Part shown: one piece after another, positions 55,982-64,000 of the stretch
How the letters are laid out: each line of letters begins with the position of its first letter
Numbering within the stretch: position 1 is the stretch's first letter
DNA from: an uncultured Pelagibacteraceae bacterium
GTDB taxonomy: Bacteria; Pseudomonadota; Alphaproteobacteria; Pelagibacterales; Pelagibacteraceae
Direction of reading: 5' to 3'
DNA length: 64,000 bases
Assembly: GCA_902598315.1 (NCBI GenBank)
Contig: CACKBP010000006.1
Coordinates: forward strand, 21,353 to 85,352
Position numbers and translations under genes: made by a program
Notes under the pieces: model-generated
Told to the model about the DNA's origin: nothing
The model's input: only the letters and a program-made list of their open reading frames with translations
Database searches by the model: none

Positions 55982-57854
55982 TTTAGGAAATTTACTATTA
56001 TTCTTGAGTGCTTTTTTAAGCTTAAGCTTAATTTATTTTTCATTTCAATGCTTAAAAGAATCTCAGGAGTTGATTCACAGCAAAATTTTTCAAATAAGTT
56101 TAGTACAGAGTACAGTTATCTTAGCTTGTTTTTTTACTTTAATTGCAGCCTTTATCATCTCAGATTTTTCATTGATAAATGTCTATCAGAACTCCCATTC
56201 AGCAAAGCCATTGTTATATAAAATTTCTGGAACTTGGGGAAATCATGAGGGAAGCTTAATGTTATGGGTTATAATCTTAGTAATTTTTTCATTTCTTTTC
56301 TTGATTAAAAATAAATTACATCCTAAAAAATTTAGACTTTACACTTTAATTTTTCAAAATATTATTATCCTAGGATTTTTATTTTTTATTTTATTTAATT
56401 CGAATCCTTTTACCTCTATATCACCTGTTCCTAAAGAAGGTTTGGGTTTAAACCCTATTTTACAAGACCCAGCTTTAGCAATTCATCCTCCATTACTTTA
56501 TCTTGGCTTTGTAGGGTCTTCGATTTATTTTTCAGCAGCTATGGCAGCTTTGATAACAGATTATTCTGATAAATCCTTTGCATTATCAATTAAAAACTGG
56601 GTTCTTATCTCTTGGGTTTTTCAGACTTTAGGAATTTTAGTAGGATCCATTTGGGCATATTATGAATTAGGTTGGGGCGGCTTTTGGTTTTGGGACCCAG
56701 TAGAAAATGCGTCTTTACTACCATGGTTCGCAATGACAGCTTTATTTCACTCCCTAATAGTTTTGGAAAAAAGAAATTTATTTTATTTTTGGGTTATCAT
56801 TCTTTGTTTAATGACATTCATATTGAGTGTAACAGGAACTTTTTTAGTAAGATCTGGGATACTTAACTCTGTGCATACATTCGCAAGTGACCCAGGACGT
56901 GGTATTTACATTTTGTCTTTTTTGAGTTTACTGATTTTTGGGTCGATTTTTTTATTTTTTAAAAAGTACTGTGCCAAAAATTATTCAATAAATTCAAACA
57001 GCAAAGAAACATTTGTACTTATTAATAATTGGTTCATGATGTTTTATTTGCTGACAATATTAATTGGTACTCTATATCCAATTTTCACTGATGCATTAAC
57101 TGATAGTAAAATTTCAGTTGGTCCACCATTTTATAACGCAGTTATATTTCCTGTAGTAGTAGCTTTTCTTATCTTTATGGCAGTAGGCCCTAATACGAAA
57201 TGGATAAAGAATAGATTTGATAATTTGATTAATCTTATAATAATAGCAGTGGTCGCTATAGCAATAAATTTTGCAATATTCTACTTTTTCAAAAGTTATA
57301 CAATTTTGTCAAATTTAATAATTATATCTTCTTTATTTTTAATTATTTCATCTCTAAACGATCTAATTAAATCGATAAAAAAATCAAACATTGATTTAGC
57401 TCGTATAATTTCTCATATTTCATTTGGTTTTTTAGTCTTTTTTATTGGATTGAATCATAATTTTTCAATAGAGAGAGATTTAAATATGAGGGTTGGGGAA
57501 ACTAAAAAATTCCATAATTATCAAATTAAATTTAAAAATTTAAAACTTAAAGATTACGATAATTATAAAGCGATAATTGGAAATCTTGAAGTCGAAAATA
57601 TTAAACTAGGTGATAAAAAGACTTTAAATCCCGAAATAAGGATTTACGAAAATCCAAGAACCTTAACTTATGAGGCAGCCATTAAAACAAATTTTATAAA
57701 AGATTATTACCTCACGATGAGCAACATAGATAGATCAGAATTCTATAACATCAAATTTCAAAAAAAACCCATGATGATTTGGATCTGGATATCAGTATTA
57801 TTTTTAACATTGGGAGGTTTTTTAAGAATTTTTAAAAATGCAAAGAATAATTAA
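55971..57854 (+). CDS. ccmF: Cytochrome c heme lyase subunit CcmF
   Basis: A protein of 627 residues with about 14-15 membrane helices. The WWD domain is WAYYELGWGGFWFWDPVENASLLPW; SGTWGNHEGSLMLWV and DPALAIHPPLLYLGFVG carry conserved His residues. It ligates heme to apocytochrome c with CcmH. It overlaps ccmE by 11 bp and ccmG by 17 bp. Confidence 0.97.
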   Translation: MLSNLGNLLLFLSAFLSLSLIYFSFQCLKESQELIHSKIFQISLVQSTVILACFFTLIAAFIISDFSLINVYQNSHSAKPLLYKISGTWGNHEGSLMLWVIILVIFSFLFLIKNKLHPKKFRLYTLIFQNIIILGFLFFILFNSNPFTSISPVPKEGLGLNPILQDPALAIHPPLLYLGFVGSSIYFSAAMAALITDYSDKSFALSIKNWVLISWVFQTLGILVGSIWAYYELGWGGFWFWDPVENASLLPWFAMTALFHSLIVLEKRNLFYFWVIILCLMTFILSVTGTFLVRSGILNSVHTFASDPGRGIYILSFLSLLIFGSIFLFFKKYCAKNYSINSNSKETFVLINNWFMMFYLLTILIGTLYPIFTDALTDSKISVGPPFYNAVIFPVVVAFLIFMAVGPNTKWIKNRFDNLINLIIIAVVAIAINFAIFYFFKSYTILSNLIIISSLFLIISSLNDLIKSIKKSNIDLARIISHISFGFLVFFIGLNHNFSIERDLNMRVGETKKFHNYQIKFKNLKLKDYDNYKAIIGNLEVENIKLGDKKTLNPEIRIYENPRTLTYEAAIKTNFIKDYYLTMSNIDRSEFYNIKFQKKPMMIWIWISVLFLTLGGFLRIFKNAKNN

Positions 57855-58359
57855 ATTTACTTTTATATTAATTTTAATATTTACGATTGGTATTTTTTAT
57901 CTAAGTTTAAAAAAAGATAACAATTATAGTACTGTTAATTTAGTTGGAAAAAAAATACATAATGTGAAATTAGAGTCTTTTGAAGAAGATAAACTTTTTA
58001 CATTGGAAGATCTTAAAAAAAATAATTTTACACTAATAAACTTTTGGGCATCATGGTGTGCTCCCTGCAGAGCAGAACATCCTATATTAATGAATTTGAA
58101 CAAAACCCAGAAATTGAAAATGGTTGGTGTAAACTTTAAAGATAAAAAGAAAAATGCTGAATCTTTTTTAAACGATCTTGGGAATCCTTACGATTTTATT
58201 GCAAGAGATGAATTAGGAAAACAGTCAATAAATTTTGGTATTTACGGTATTCCAGAAACTATTTTAATAAATAAAGAATTATTGATCATTAAAAAGTATG
58301 TTGGCCCATTAAATAAACAGGATTATTATAAAATTTTAGAAATTGTAAGTAATTTATGA
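57838..58359 (+). CDS. ccmG: Thiol:disulfide reductase CcmG (DsbE)
   Basis: A protein of 173 residues, membrane-anchored thioredoxin. The active site is WCAPC (Cys74, Cys77) in FWASWCAPCRAEHP, with the cis-Pro region GIYGIPETILI. It reduces apocytochrome c or CcmH cysteines in the periplasm. It overlaps ccmF and ccmH. Confidence 0.96.
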   Translation: MQRIIKFTFILILIFTIGIFYLSLKKDNNYSTVNLVGKKIHNVKLESFEEDKLFTLEDLKKNNFTLINFWASWCAPCRAEHPILMNLNKTQKLKMVGVNFKDKKKNAESFLNDLGNPYDFIARDELGKQSINFGIYGIPETILINKELLIIKKYVGPLNKQDYYKILEIVSNL

Positions 58360-58724
58360 AAATAAAAATTTATATATTAACTATAATCTTTATTTTTAAC
58401 ATATCTCATATTTTTGGAAAAGATATTGACAAAAACCTTATTTACAAAAATTTACGTTGCCTGGTTTGCCAAGGTCAGTCAATCTCTGACTCCAATTCTG
58501 ACTTTGCTCAAACAGTAAAACTTGTAGTTAATGATTTAATAAAACAAGGGAAGTCCGAGGATGAAATTTACTCATTTATGGCAGATAAGTATGGAGAATG
58601 GATTGTTTACAAGCCTCAACTTAATAAACAAAATTTTATCTTATGGCTTTTTCCTTACGTCATTTTGGTAAGTGGAGGACTGATTATTTTGTACCAATTT
58701 AGAAAAAAAAGAGAAAAAACCTAA
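58356..58724 (+). CDS. ccmH: Cytochrome c maturation protein CcmH (CcmL-type)
   Basis: A protein of 122 residues: signal sequence, then the redox motif LRCLVCQGQSISDSNSDFA (Cys35, Cys38), DEIYSFMADKYGEWIVYKP, and a C-terminal membrane helix. It is the short CcmL-type form; the TPR partner CcmI does not follow. It ends the ccm operon. Confidence 0.95.
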   Translation: MKIKIYILTIIFIFNISHIFGKDIDKNLIYKNLRCLVCQGQSISDSNSDFAQTVKLVVNDLIKQGKSEDEIYSFMADKYGEWIVYKPQLNKQNFILWLFPYVILVSGGLIILYQFRKKREKT

Positions 58725-58767
58725 AAGTTACCTGTACATATTCTCTAATTAATTGTAGTTTTTTTAA

Positions 58768-59271
58768 ATGAAAAAAGTTTTCTTAATTTTAACAACAATA
58801 ATTTTTTTATTAACCTCTATTATAAATGCGGATGAGGTTAATAATGAAATGTCTTTTTATACTGGCACTTTTGATGTAATTGATAAAGAAGGTGATGACA
58901 AAACAAGTCTATTTGGAATTGAGCATAAAAATCCTGACTTATTTAGAGACACATTTTTAGGAAAGTTTAAGCCTGTAACGGGAGCTTTTATAACTGGAAA
59001 AAATTCAGCCTATTTTTATACAGGAGTTGAAGCACAATATGGTGTTGGTCCACTAAAAATTTTACCAAGTTTCACACCCGGATATTACGAAAAAGGGGAT
59101 GGGAAAGATTTAGGCAGTGTTTTAGAATTTAAAAGTGAATTAAAAGTAGGCTTTGATTTTTTTAAAAATTCAAAATTAAGCTATAGTTACAGTCATATTT
59201 CTAATAACGATTGGGGTGACTCAAATCCTGGAACTGATAATCAACAAATTACTTTTTCTAAAAATTTTTAA
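58768..59271 (+). CDS. PagL-like lipid A 3-O-deacylase (acyloxyacyl hydrolase family)
   Basis: A protein of 167 residues with a signal peptide (cut near INA, residue 21) and a beta-barrel-like body ending in Phe. The C-terminal motif YSHISN...NPGTD fits PagL, where catalytic His and Ser are two residues apart and a Glu follows 14 residues after the His. Here they are His143 and Ser145, and position 157 is Asp rather than Glu. PagL removes the 3-O acyl chain of lipid A in the outer membrane. Activity with Asp is unproven. Confidence 0.75.
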   Translation: MKKVFLILTTIIFLLTSIINADEVNNEMSFYTGTFDVIDKEGDDKTSLFGIEHKNPDLFRDTFLGKFKPVTGAFITGKNSAYFYTGVEAQYGVGPLKILPSFTPGYYEKGDGKDLGSVLEFKSELKVGFDFFKNSKLSYSYSHISNNDWGDSNPGTDNQQITFSKNF

Positions 59272-59276
59272 CAACA

Positions 59277-60425
59277 ATGAATTTAAACGATTGTTATAAT
59301 TTTGATGATTTTAGAAAATTAGCTAAAAAAAATTTACCTGCTCCTATATTTCATTATATTGACGGTGGTGCAGACGATGAGACCACGTTAAAAAGAAATA
59401 CTGAATCATTCTTAAAGTGTGATTTAATTCCTAATATTTTAGCTAGTGTAGGTGAACCAGATTTATCTACTACTGTTTTTGGTCAGAAAATTGATTTACC
59501 AATTTTTTTATCACCTACAGCCATGCAAAGACTTTATCATCATGATGGAGATAAAGCTTCAGCGAAAGCAGCTGAAAAATTTGGAACTTTTTATAGCATG
59601 TCTACTATGGCGACATCTTCTATTGAGGAAGTAGCAAATATATCTGGGGGTCCAAAGTTATTTCAGCTTTACATACATAAAGATCAAGGTCTTACAGATA
59701 ACTTAATTGATAGATGTAAAAGGTCTGGATTTAAAGCTATGTGTCTTACTGTAGATACCGTTGTAGCTGGTAATAGAGAAAGAGATCACAAGTGGGGGTT
59801 CACAACTCCTCCAAAACTAACGTTAAAAAGTTTATTAAGTTTTGCTTCTCACCCTAAATGGGCGTTTAATTATTTAACACATAAAAAATTTGAGCTTGCA
59901 AATGTCTCTCATTGGACAAAAAAAGGAACGAGTATAGCAAAAGGTGTAATGGATTATATTAATGAACAGTATGACCCTGCAATGAGCTGGAAGGATGCTG
60001 AATATGTAGTTAAAAGATGGGGAGGACCATTTGCTTTGAAAGGAGTGATGTCTGTAGAAGACGCAAAGAGAGCTGTTGATATTGGAGCTTCAGCTATAAT
60101 GCTTTCAAATCATGGAGGTAGACAACTTGATGGATCAAGGTCACCATTTGATCAATTACCTGTAATTGCTGATGCAGTTGGTGGAAAAATAGAAATAATT
60201 TTAGATGGAGGCATTAGGAGAGGAACACACGTTTTAAAAGCGCTTTCATTGGGGGCAACAGCTTGTAGCTTTGGTAAAGGTTTTTTATTTGCTTTAGGCG
60301 CAGGAGGTCAAAAAGGAGTTGAACAAATTCTTAAAAGAATGAGAGATGAAATCAGAAGAGACATGATTTTATTAGGATGTAAAAGCATAAAAGAGCTAAA
60401 TAGAACAAAAATTGCTTATAGGTGA
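59277..60425 (+). CDS. FMN-dependent alpha-hydroxy-acid oxidase (LldD-like)
   Basis: A protein of 382 residues, TIM barrel. FHYIDGGADDETTLKRN, LFQLYIHKDQGLT, FKAMCLTVDTVVAGNRERD and the catalytic His279 in LSNHGGRQLDGS mark the lactate/glycolate oxidase family. It oxidises an L-2-hydroxy acid to the 2-oxo acid. The neighbouring glcD-glcE genes oxidise D-lactate or glycolate, so this end of the window looks like a hydroxy-acid catabolic cluster. L-lactate is the likeliest substrate. Confidence 0.92.
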   Translation: MNLNDCYNFDDFRKLAKKNLPAPIFHYIDGGADDETTLKRNTESFLKCDLIPNILASVGEPDLSTTVFGQKIDLPIFLSPTAMQRLYHHDGDKASAKAAEKFGTFYSMSTMATSSIEEVANISGGPKLFQLYIHKDQGLTDNLIDRCKRSGFKAMCLTVDTVVAGNRERDHKWGFTTPPKLTLKSLLSFASHPKWAFNYLTHKKFELANVSHWTKKGTSIAKGVMDYINEQYDPAMSWKDAEYVVKRWGGPFALKGVMSVEDAKRAVDIGASAIMLSNHGGRQLDGSRSPFDQLPVIADAVGGKIEIILDGGIRRGTHVLKALSLGATACSFGKGFLFALGAGGQKGVEQILKRMRDEIRRDMILLGCKSIKELNRTKIAYR

Positions 60426-60474
60426 TGCAAAAAAACTAGTTTTCAAAAGTGATAATAAATATTAGGTTTAAAAT

Positions 60475-61638
60475 ATGAAATTAGCAAAAAATTTAGATAG
60501 GCTTGGAACTGAAACAGCTTTTAGTGTTTTAGCTGAAGCAAAGAAACTTGAAGCTCAGGGCAAAGAAATGATCCATTTAGGTTTAGGTCAACCAGATTTT
60601 ATGACTCCTAAACATATTATGGACGCAGCAAAAAAAGCTATCGATGACGGACATCATGGATATGTTTTAGCTAACGGTATTGCTGAATGCCGGCAAGCAG
60701 TTTCAAGAAAAATAAAAAGTTTATATAAAAAAGAAGTAAGTCCTGAGCGGATTATGATTATGCCTGGTGGAAAACCTACCATGTACTTTGCTATTCAAAT
60801 GATCGGCGAGCCTGGTGCAGAAATTGTTCATCCAACACCTGGTTTTCCAATTTATGAATCTATGATTAATTATACTGGTGCCAAAGCAGTACCATATGAT
60901 TTAACAAAAGAAAAAGATTTAAAATTTGATCCTGAAAAAATTTTATCTTTAATAACAGACAAAACTCGTCTTGTGATTCTGATTAATCCAAATAATCCAA
61001 CAGGAAGTTTTGTTGAAAAACCTGCAATTGATTTTCTTGCTGAAGGTTTAAAGAAACATCCACACGTTACAATTCTTAGTGATGAAATTTATAGCAGACA
61101 AATTTTCGACGGAAAAGAGATGCCGACTTTTTTCAATTATCCAGATTTACAAGACAGGTTGATAGTTTTAGATGGATGGAGCAAAGCTTACTCTATGACC
61201 GGCTGGAGAATGGGATGGAGCGTATGGCCAGAAAATTTAATTCCTCATGTAACTAAATTAGCTATAAATAGTTTTTCTTGTGTAAACGCGCCTTCACAGT
61301 TTGCCGGAATTGCAGCACTAGATGGGCCTGACGATTCTATTCATCATATGATGGAAAAGTTTGATCAAAGAAGAAAATTAATTCACAAAGGATTGAATGA
61401 TTTACCTGGTGTGGATTGCAGTATGCCTGGTGGAGCGTTTTACGCTTTTCCAAATGTAAAGGGAACAGGTATGAGTGGAAGTGAATTTTCAAAGAAATGT
61501 ATGCACGAAGCAGGTGTGGCAATTGTTCCAGGAACAGCATTTGGCAAAACATCAGTCGATTATGTACGTTTTAGCTTCGCCGCATCAAGGGATAACATTC
61601 AAAAAGCACTAGATAAAATATCAAAAATGCTTAAGTAG
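60475..61638 (+). CDS. Class I/II PLP-dependent aminotransferase
   Basis: A protein of 387 residues of the aspartate aminotransferase fold I. HLGLGQPDFMTPKHI near residue 36, INPNNPTGSFVE, SDEIYSRQIFDG and the PLP lysine Lys237 in GWSKAYSMTGWRMGW are clear. The C-terminal Arg in YVRFSFAAS binds the substrate carboxylate. The amino acid is unknown; next to hydroxy-acid oxidation genes it might convert glyoxylate or pyruvate, which is inference. It is 8 bp before glcD. Confidence 0.92.
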   Translation: MKLAKNLDRLGTETAFSVLAEAKKLEAQGKEMIHLGLGQPDFMTPKHIMDAAKKAIDDGHHGYVLANGIAECRQAVSRKIKSLYKKEVSPERIMIMPGGKPTMYFAIQMIGEPGAEIVHPTPGFPIYESMINYTGAKAVPYDLTKEKDLKFDPEKILSLITDKTRLVILINPNNPTGSFVEKPAIDFLAEGLKKHPHVTILSDEIYSRQIFDGKEMPTFFNYPDLQDRLIVLDGWSKAYSMTGWRMGWSVWPENLIPHVTKLAINSFSCVNAPSQFAGIAALDGPDDSIHHMMEKFDQRRKLIHKGLNDLPGVDCSMPGGAFYAFPNVKGTGMSGSEFSKKCMHEAGVAIVPGTAFGKTSVDYVRFSFAASRDNIQKALDKISKMLK

Positions 61639-61646
61639 GATTGATT

Positions 61647-63143
61647 ATGAGCAGTTTACAAATGCCAAAAGTTGATAACGCAATTATGTCTAAAAAAGAT
61701 AAAATTGCATCTGATCTTCGTGGAATTATCAATTCTAAAAATGTTCTTTCGAATCCTGATGAACTAAGACCTTTCGAAACTGACGGCTTGACGGCTTATA
61801 GACAAATGCCTCTTTTAGTAGTTATGCCTGAGACAGTTGAGGAAGTTAGTCAAATTTTAAAATATTGTAATGAGAACAAAGTTAAAGTAGTCCCAAGAGG
61901 AGCAGGTACAGGTTTATCTGGTGGTTCGATGCCTTTAGAAGATTGTGTTATAATGGCAATGGGAAAATTTAATAAAATAATTGAGATTGATTATGAAAAT
62001 AGATGTGTGGTTACGCAACCTTGTGTAACAAATTTAGCAATCACTCATGCTGTTCAAGACAAAGGTTTTTATTATGCTCCGGATCCATCAAGTCAAATAG
62101 CATGTTCCATAGGCGGAAACGTAGCTGAAAATTCTGGCGGAGTTCATTCTCTTAAATACGGTGCAACTACAAATAATCTCTTGGGTATTCAAGTAGTTTT
62201 AATGGATGGAACTGTCACTAAATTTGGTGGTAAAGCTATGGACGCGGAGGGATATGATTTCTTAGGCTTGATGACAGGTTCAGAGGGTTTACTTGGAGTT
62301 ATCACAGAGGTTACTGTAAAAATTTTAAAGTCGCCTGAGGTTGTTAAAGCCGCTTTAGTTGGGTTTCCATCAATTGAAGATGCAGGAAACTGTGTTGCTG
62401 AAATAATTGCAGAGGGATGTATACCGGCTGGGATGGAAATAATGGATAAAGCTCTGACGAAAGCAACTAATGATTATTCTAAAGCAGGTTACCCAACTGA
62501 TGCAGAGGCGATGATGATTGTAGAATTTGATGGAACAGAACATGAAGTTGAAGCTTACATTCAAAAGACAAAAGAAATTGCTGAAAAAAATAATTCATCA
62601 AGTTTAAAAATCAGTAAAACAAATGAAGAGAGATTAAAATTTTGGGCCGGTAGGAAAGCAGCTTTTCCGGCTTGTGGAGTTTTAGCGCCTGATTATATGT
62701 GTATGGATGGTTCAATACCTAGAGGAAAACTTGCTGAGGTTTTAAATGAAATTTCAAGACTTTCTAAAAAATATAATTTGCCAGTTGCCAATGCATTTCA
62801 TGCAGGAGATGGAAACCTCCATCCTCTAATTATGTTTGATGCAAATGACAAAGAGTCTTTAAGGAAATGTGAGGAGTTTGGAGCTGATATTTTAAAGTAT
62901 TGTGTAAAAGTCGGCGGGGCTCTAACTGGTGAACACGGAGTTGGTATAGAGAAAAGAGAATTAATGTGTGAAGCATTCAATGATAAAGATATACAACAAC
63001 AATTAACAATTAAAGTTGCTTTAGATCCAAACTCATTATTAAATCCAGGCAAAGTTTATCCAATACTTAGAAAATGTGCTGAGGAAGGGAGAGTTCATGT
63101 CCATGGAGGAAAAACAAAATTCCCAGACATCCCTAGATTTTAA
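61647..63143 (+). CDS. glcD: Glycolate oxidase subunit GlcD (FAD-linked)
   Basis: About 498 residues from the ATG at 61647, which has an AGGA ribosome-binding site at 61637-61640; a TTG at 61641 would add two residues. The FAD-binding PCMH domain has VVPRGAGTGLSGGSMP, DPSSQIACSIGGNVAENSGG and LKYGATTNNLLG; the C-terminal part has NAFHAGDGNLHP and LTGEHGVGIEKRELM. It oxidises glycolate to glyoxylate with GlcE and GlcF. It overlaps the next gene by 47 bp. Confidence 0.96.
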   Translation: MSSLQMPKVDNAIMSKKDKIASDLRGIINSKNVLSNPDELRPFETDGLTAYRQMPLLVVMPETVEEVSQILKYCNENKVKVVPRGAGTGLSGGSMPLEDCVIMAMGKFNKIIEIDYENRCVVTQPCVTNLAITHAVQDKGFYYAPDPSSQIACSIGGNVAENSGGVHSLKYGATTNNLLGIQVVLMDGTVTKFGGKAMDAEGYDFLGLMTGSEGLLGVITEVTVKILKSPEVVKAALVGFPSIEDAGNCVAEIIAEGCIPAGMEIMDKALTKATNDYSKAGYPTDAEAMMIVEFDGTEHEVEAYIQKTKEIAEKNNSSSLKISKTNEERLKFWAGRKAAFPACGVLAPDYMCMDGSIPRGKLAEVLNEISRLSKKYNLPVANAFHAGDGNLHPLIMFDANDKESLRKCEEFGADILKYCVKVGGALTGEHGVGIEKRELMCEAFNDKDIQQQLTIKVALDPNSLLNPGKVYPILRKCAEEGRVHVHGGKTKFPDIPRF

Positions 63144-64000
63144 TCAAAATATTTTTAAACCTACTTCAAGAGAGGAAATAGTTGAGATAGTTAAAACTTG
63201 TTATAGGAAAAATATACCTCTAGAAATCAATGGATTAAAATCAAAAAATAAAATTGGAAGAAATTTTCAATCTGAAAAAACTTTAGATCTCTCTGATTAC
63301 AAAGGTATAATTGATTACAAACCTGAAGAGCTCTATATCAAAGTTAAAGCTGGTACACCTTTGAAAGAAATAATAGGGGAGCTAGACAAAAATAATCAGC
63401 AATTAGCTTTTGAACCGAATGATTTTGGTTACTTATTTTCTGGGCAAAGTAACAGCGGTTCGATTGGTGGAGTCGTTTCATGTAATTTTGCCGGATCACG
63501 AAGATTTAAAGTTGGAAGTGTTCGAGATCACATACTTGGATTTCAAGGGATTAACGGAAAAGGTGAAACTATTAAATCAGGGGGAACAGTAGTTAAGAAT
63601 GTTACTGGTTATGATTTAAGTAAATTAGTATCAGGATCTTTTGGAACACTCACGATATTAACTGAGCTTTCAATAAAAGTTTTACCAAAACCAGAAACAA
63701 GTAAAACTTTAATTATAAAGAACCCTCATCTTAAAAAAGCACTAGACTTTCTTGGAAAAGCATTGTCATCTTCTACAGATCCATCCGGTGGAGTTTTTTA
63801 TCCAGATTATTTTGGAAAAGATTTTGTTCTGAATGATCTTACACACGATGGGGGCTTAACTGCTATAAGAATTGAAGGTCCAACAAATTCTGTGGATCAA
63901 AGAGCAAACAGATTATCTAAAGAATTAGGTCTTTTGGATCAAGAGCTTTCTATTTTAGATAGTGAGCAAAGTAATATTTTTTGGAGTAGGACAAAAAATT
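63097..64000 (+). CDS. glcE: Glycolate oxidase subunit GlcE (3' end beyond window)
   Basis: The frame is open from an ATG at 63097 (with GGAAGGGAGAG just upstream) to the end of the window, about 301 residues. A second ATG two codons on is possible. PCMH-type FAD-binding sequence is visible: LEINGLKSKNKIGRN, FSGQSNSGSIGGVVSCNFAG, LGFQGINGKGETIKSGGTVVKNVTGYDLSKLVSGSFGTL and a later EGP. This lower-length FAD subunit works with GlcD in glycolate oxidation. It lies in a different frame from glcD, overlapping by 47 bp. Confidence 0.93.
   Translation, partial: MSMEEKQNSQTSLDFNQNIFKPTSREEIVEIVKTCYRKNIPLEINGLKSKNKIGRNFQSEKTLDLSDYKGIIDYKPEELYIKVKAGTPLKEIIGELDKNNQQLAFEPNDFGYLFSGQSNSGSIGGVVSCNFAGSRRFKVGSVRDHILGFQGINGKGETIKSGGTVVKNVTGYDLSKLVSGSFGTLTILTELSIKVLPKPETSKTLIIKNPHLKKALDFLGKALSSSTDPSGGVFYPDYFGKDFVLNDLTHDGGLTAIRIEGPTNSVDQRANRLSKELGLLDQELSILDSEQSNIFWSRTKN

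Noticed and set aside
1..64000. CRISPR arrays, insertion sequences, prophage, integrons or toxin-antitoxin pairs
   Set aside because: No regularly spaced repeats, transposase or phage genes were seen; gene content and order are housekeeping and syntenic.

Overview
The window looks like a chromosome segment of a SAR11-clade (Pelagibacterales, Candidatus Pelagibacter-like) alphaproteobacterium. It is very AT-rich, genes overlap or abut almost everywhere, no intergenic gap exceeds about 275 bp, and I see no insertion sequences, phage genes, CRISPR arrays or rRNA. The gene order is typically alphaproteobacterial: mnmE-mnmG-rsmG-parA-parB, and secB-dnaQ-coaE-aroE-maf-ppsR facing hemE. Nearly everything is housekeeping.

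Layout. 1-4.1 kb: 3' part of a PfkB sugar kinase, a small ArfA-like ribosome-rescue gene whose reading frame appears broken, a winged-helix regulator, an L,D-transpeptidase, YggS, a ThiE/TenI-like protein and a major porin. 4.3-8.8 kb: DUF3576 lipoprotein-leuS-lptE-holA. 8.8-15.4 kb (minus): ubiH-like, mnmE, mnmG, rsmG, parA, parB, with two parS-like palindromes inside rsmG. 15.5-18.1 kb: ftsK-lolA. 18.1-21.9 kb (minus): hisB-hisH-hisA-hisF-hisE-HIT-GNAT. 22.0-23.9 kb: hslV-hslU. 23.9-29.2 kb: Smr, Tim44-like, fxsA, secB, then dnaQ-coaE-aroE-maf-ppsR on the minus strand. 29.2-29.5 kb: the probable replication origin. 29.5-33.3 kb: hemE-hemH-hemJ, rho. 33.3-38.7 kb: Lon-domain protein, tRNA-Gly(GCC), pterin dehydratase, purH, heparinase-like, rpe, a small membrane protein. 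38.7-45.3 kb: a two-subunit sodium:solute (acetate-type) symporter, an uncharacterised protein, acetyl-CoA synthetase with a lysine-rich tail, an EVE protein and tsaD. 45.3-49.5 kb: hemC-hemD-mscS-yggT-folD and a PsiE-like protein. 49.5-54.4 kb: argG, IalB-like, aldo/keto reductase, BI-1, DUF2794, yciB, hspQ. 54.6-58.7 kb: ccmC-D-E-F-G-H. 58.8-64.0 kb: PagL-like deacylase, alpha-hydroxy-acid oxidase, aminotransferase, glcD and the start of glcE.

How it fits together. The centre is an origin-proximal domain: oriC between ppsR and hemE, with the ParABS system about 19 kb to the left. Heme genes lie on both sides of the right half (hemE/H/J and hemC/D) and feed the cytochrome c maturation operon near 55-58 kb. 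Symporter plus Acs suggests uptake and activation of acetate or a similar acid. The right end is a two-carbon/hydroxy-acid oxidation cluster of glycolate oxidase type.

I did not find a convincing new multi-gene system. The observations most worth following up are the cryptic arfA-like gene with a one-base frame problem in an A8 tract, the origin with its short repeats, the paired parS-like sites, the lysine-rich tail on Acs, an EF-hand-like loop in the symporter, and several palindromes or hairpins in otherwise minimal intergenic space.
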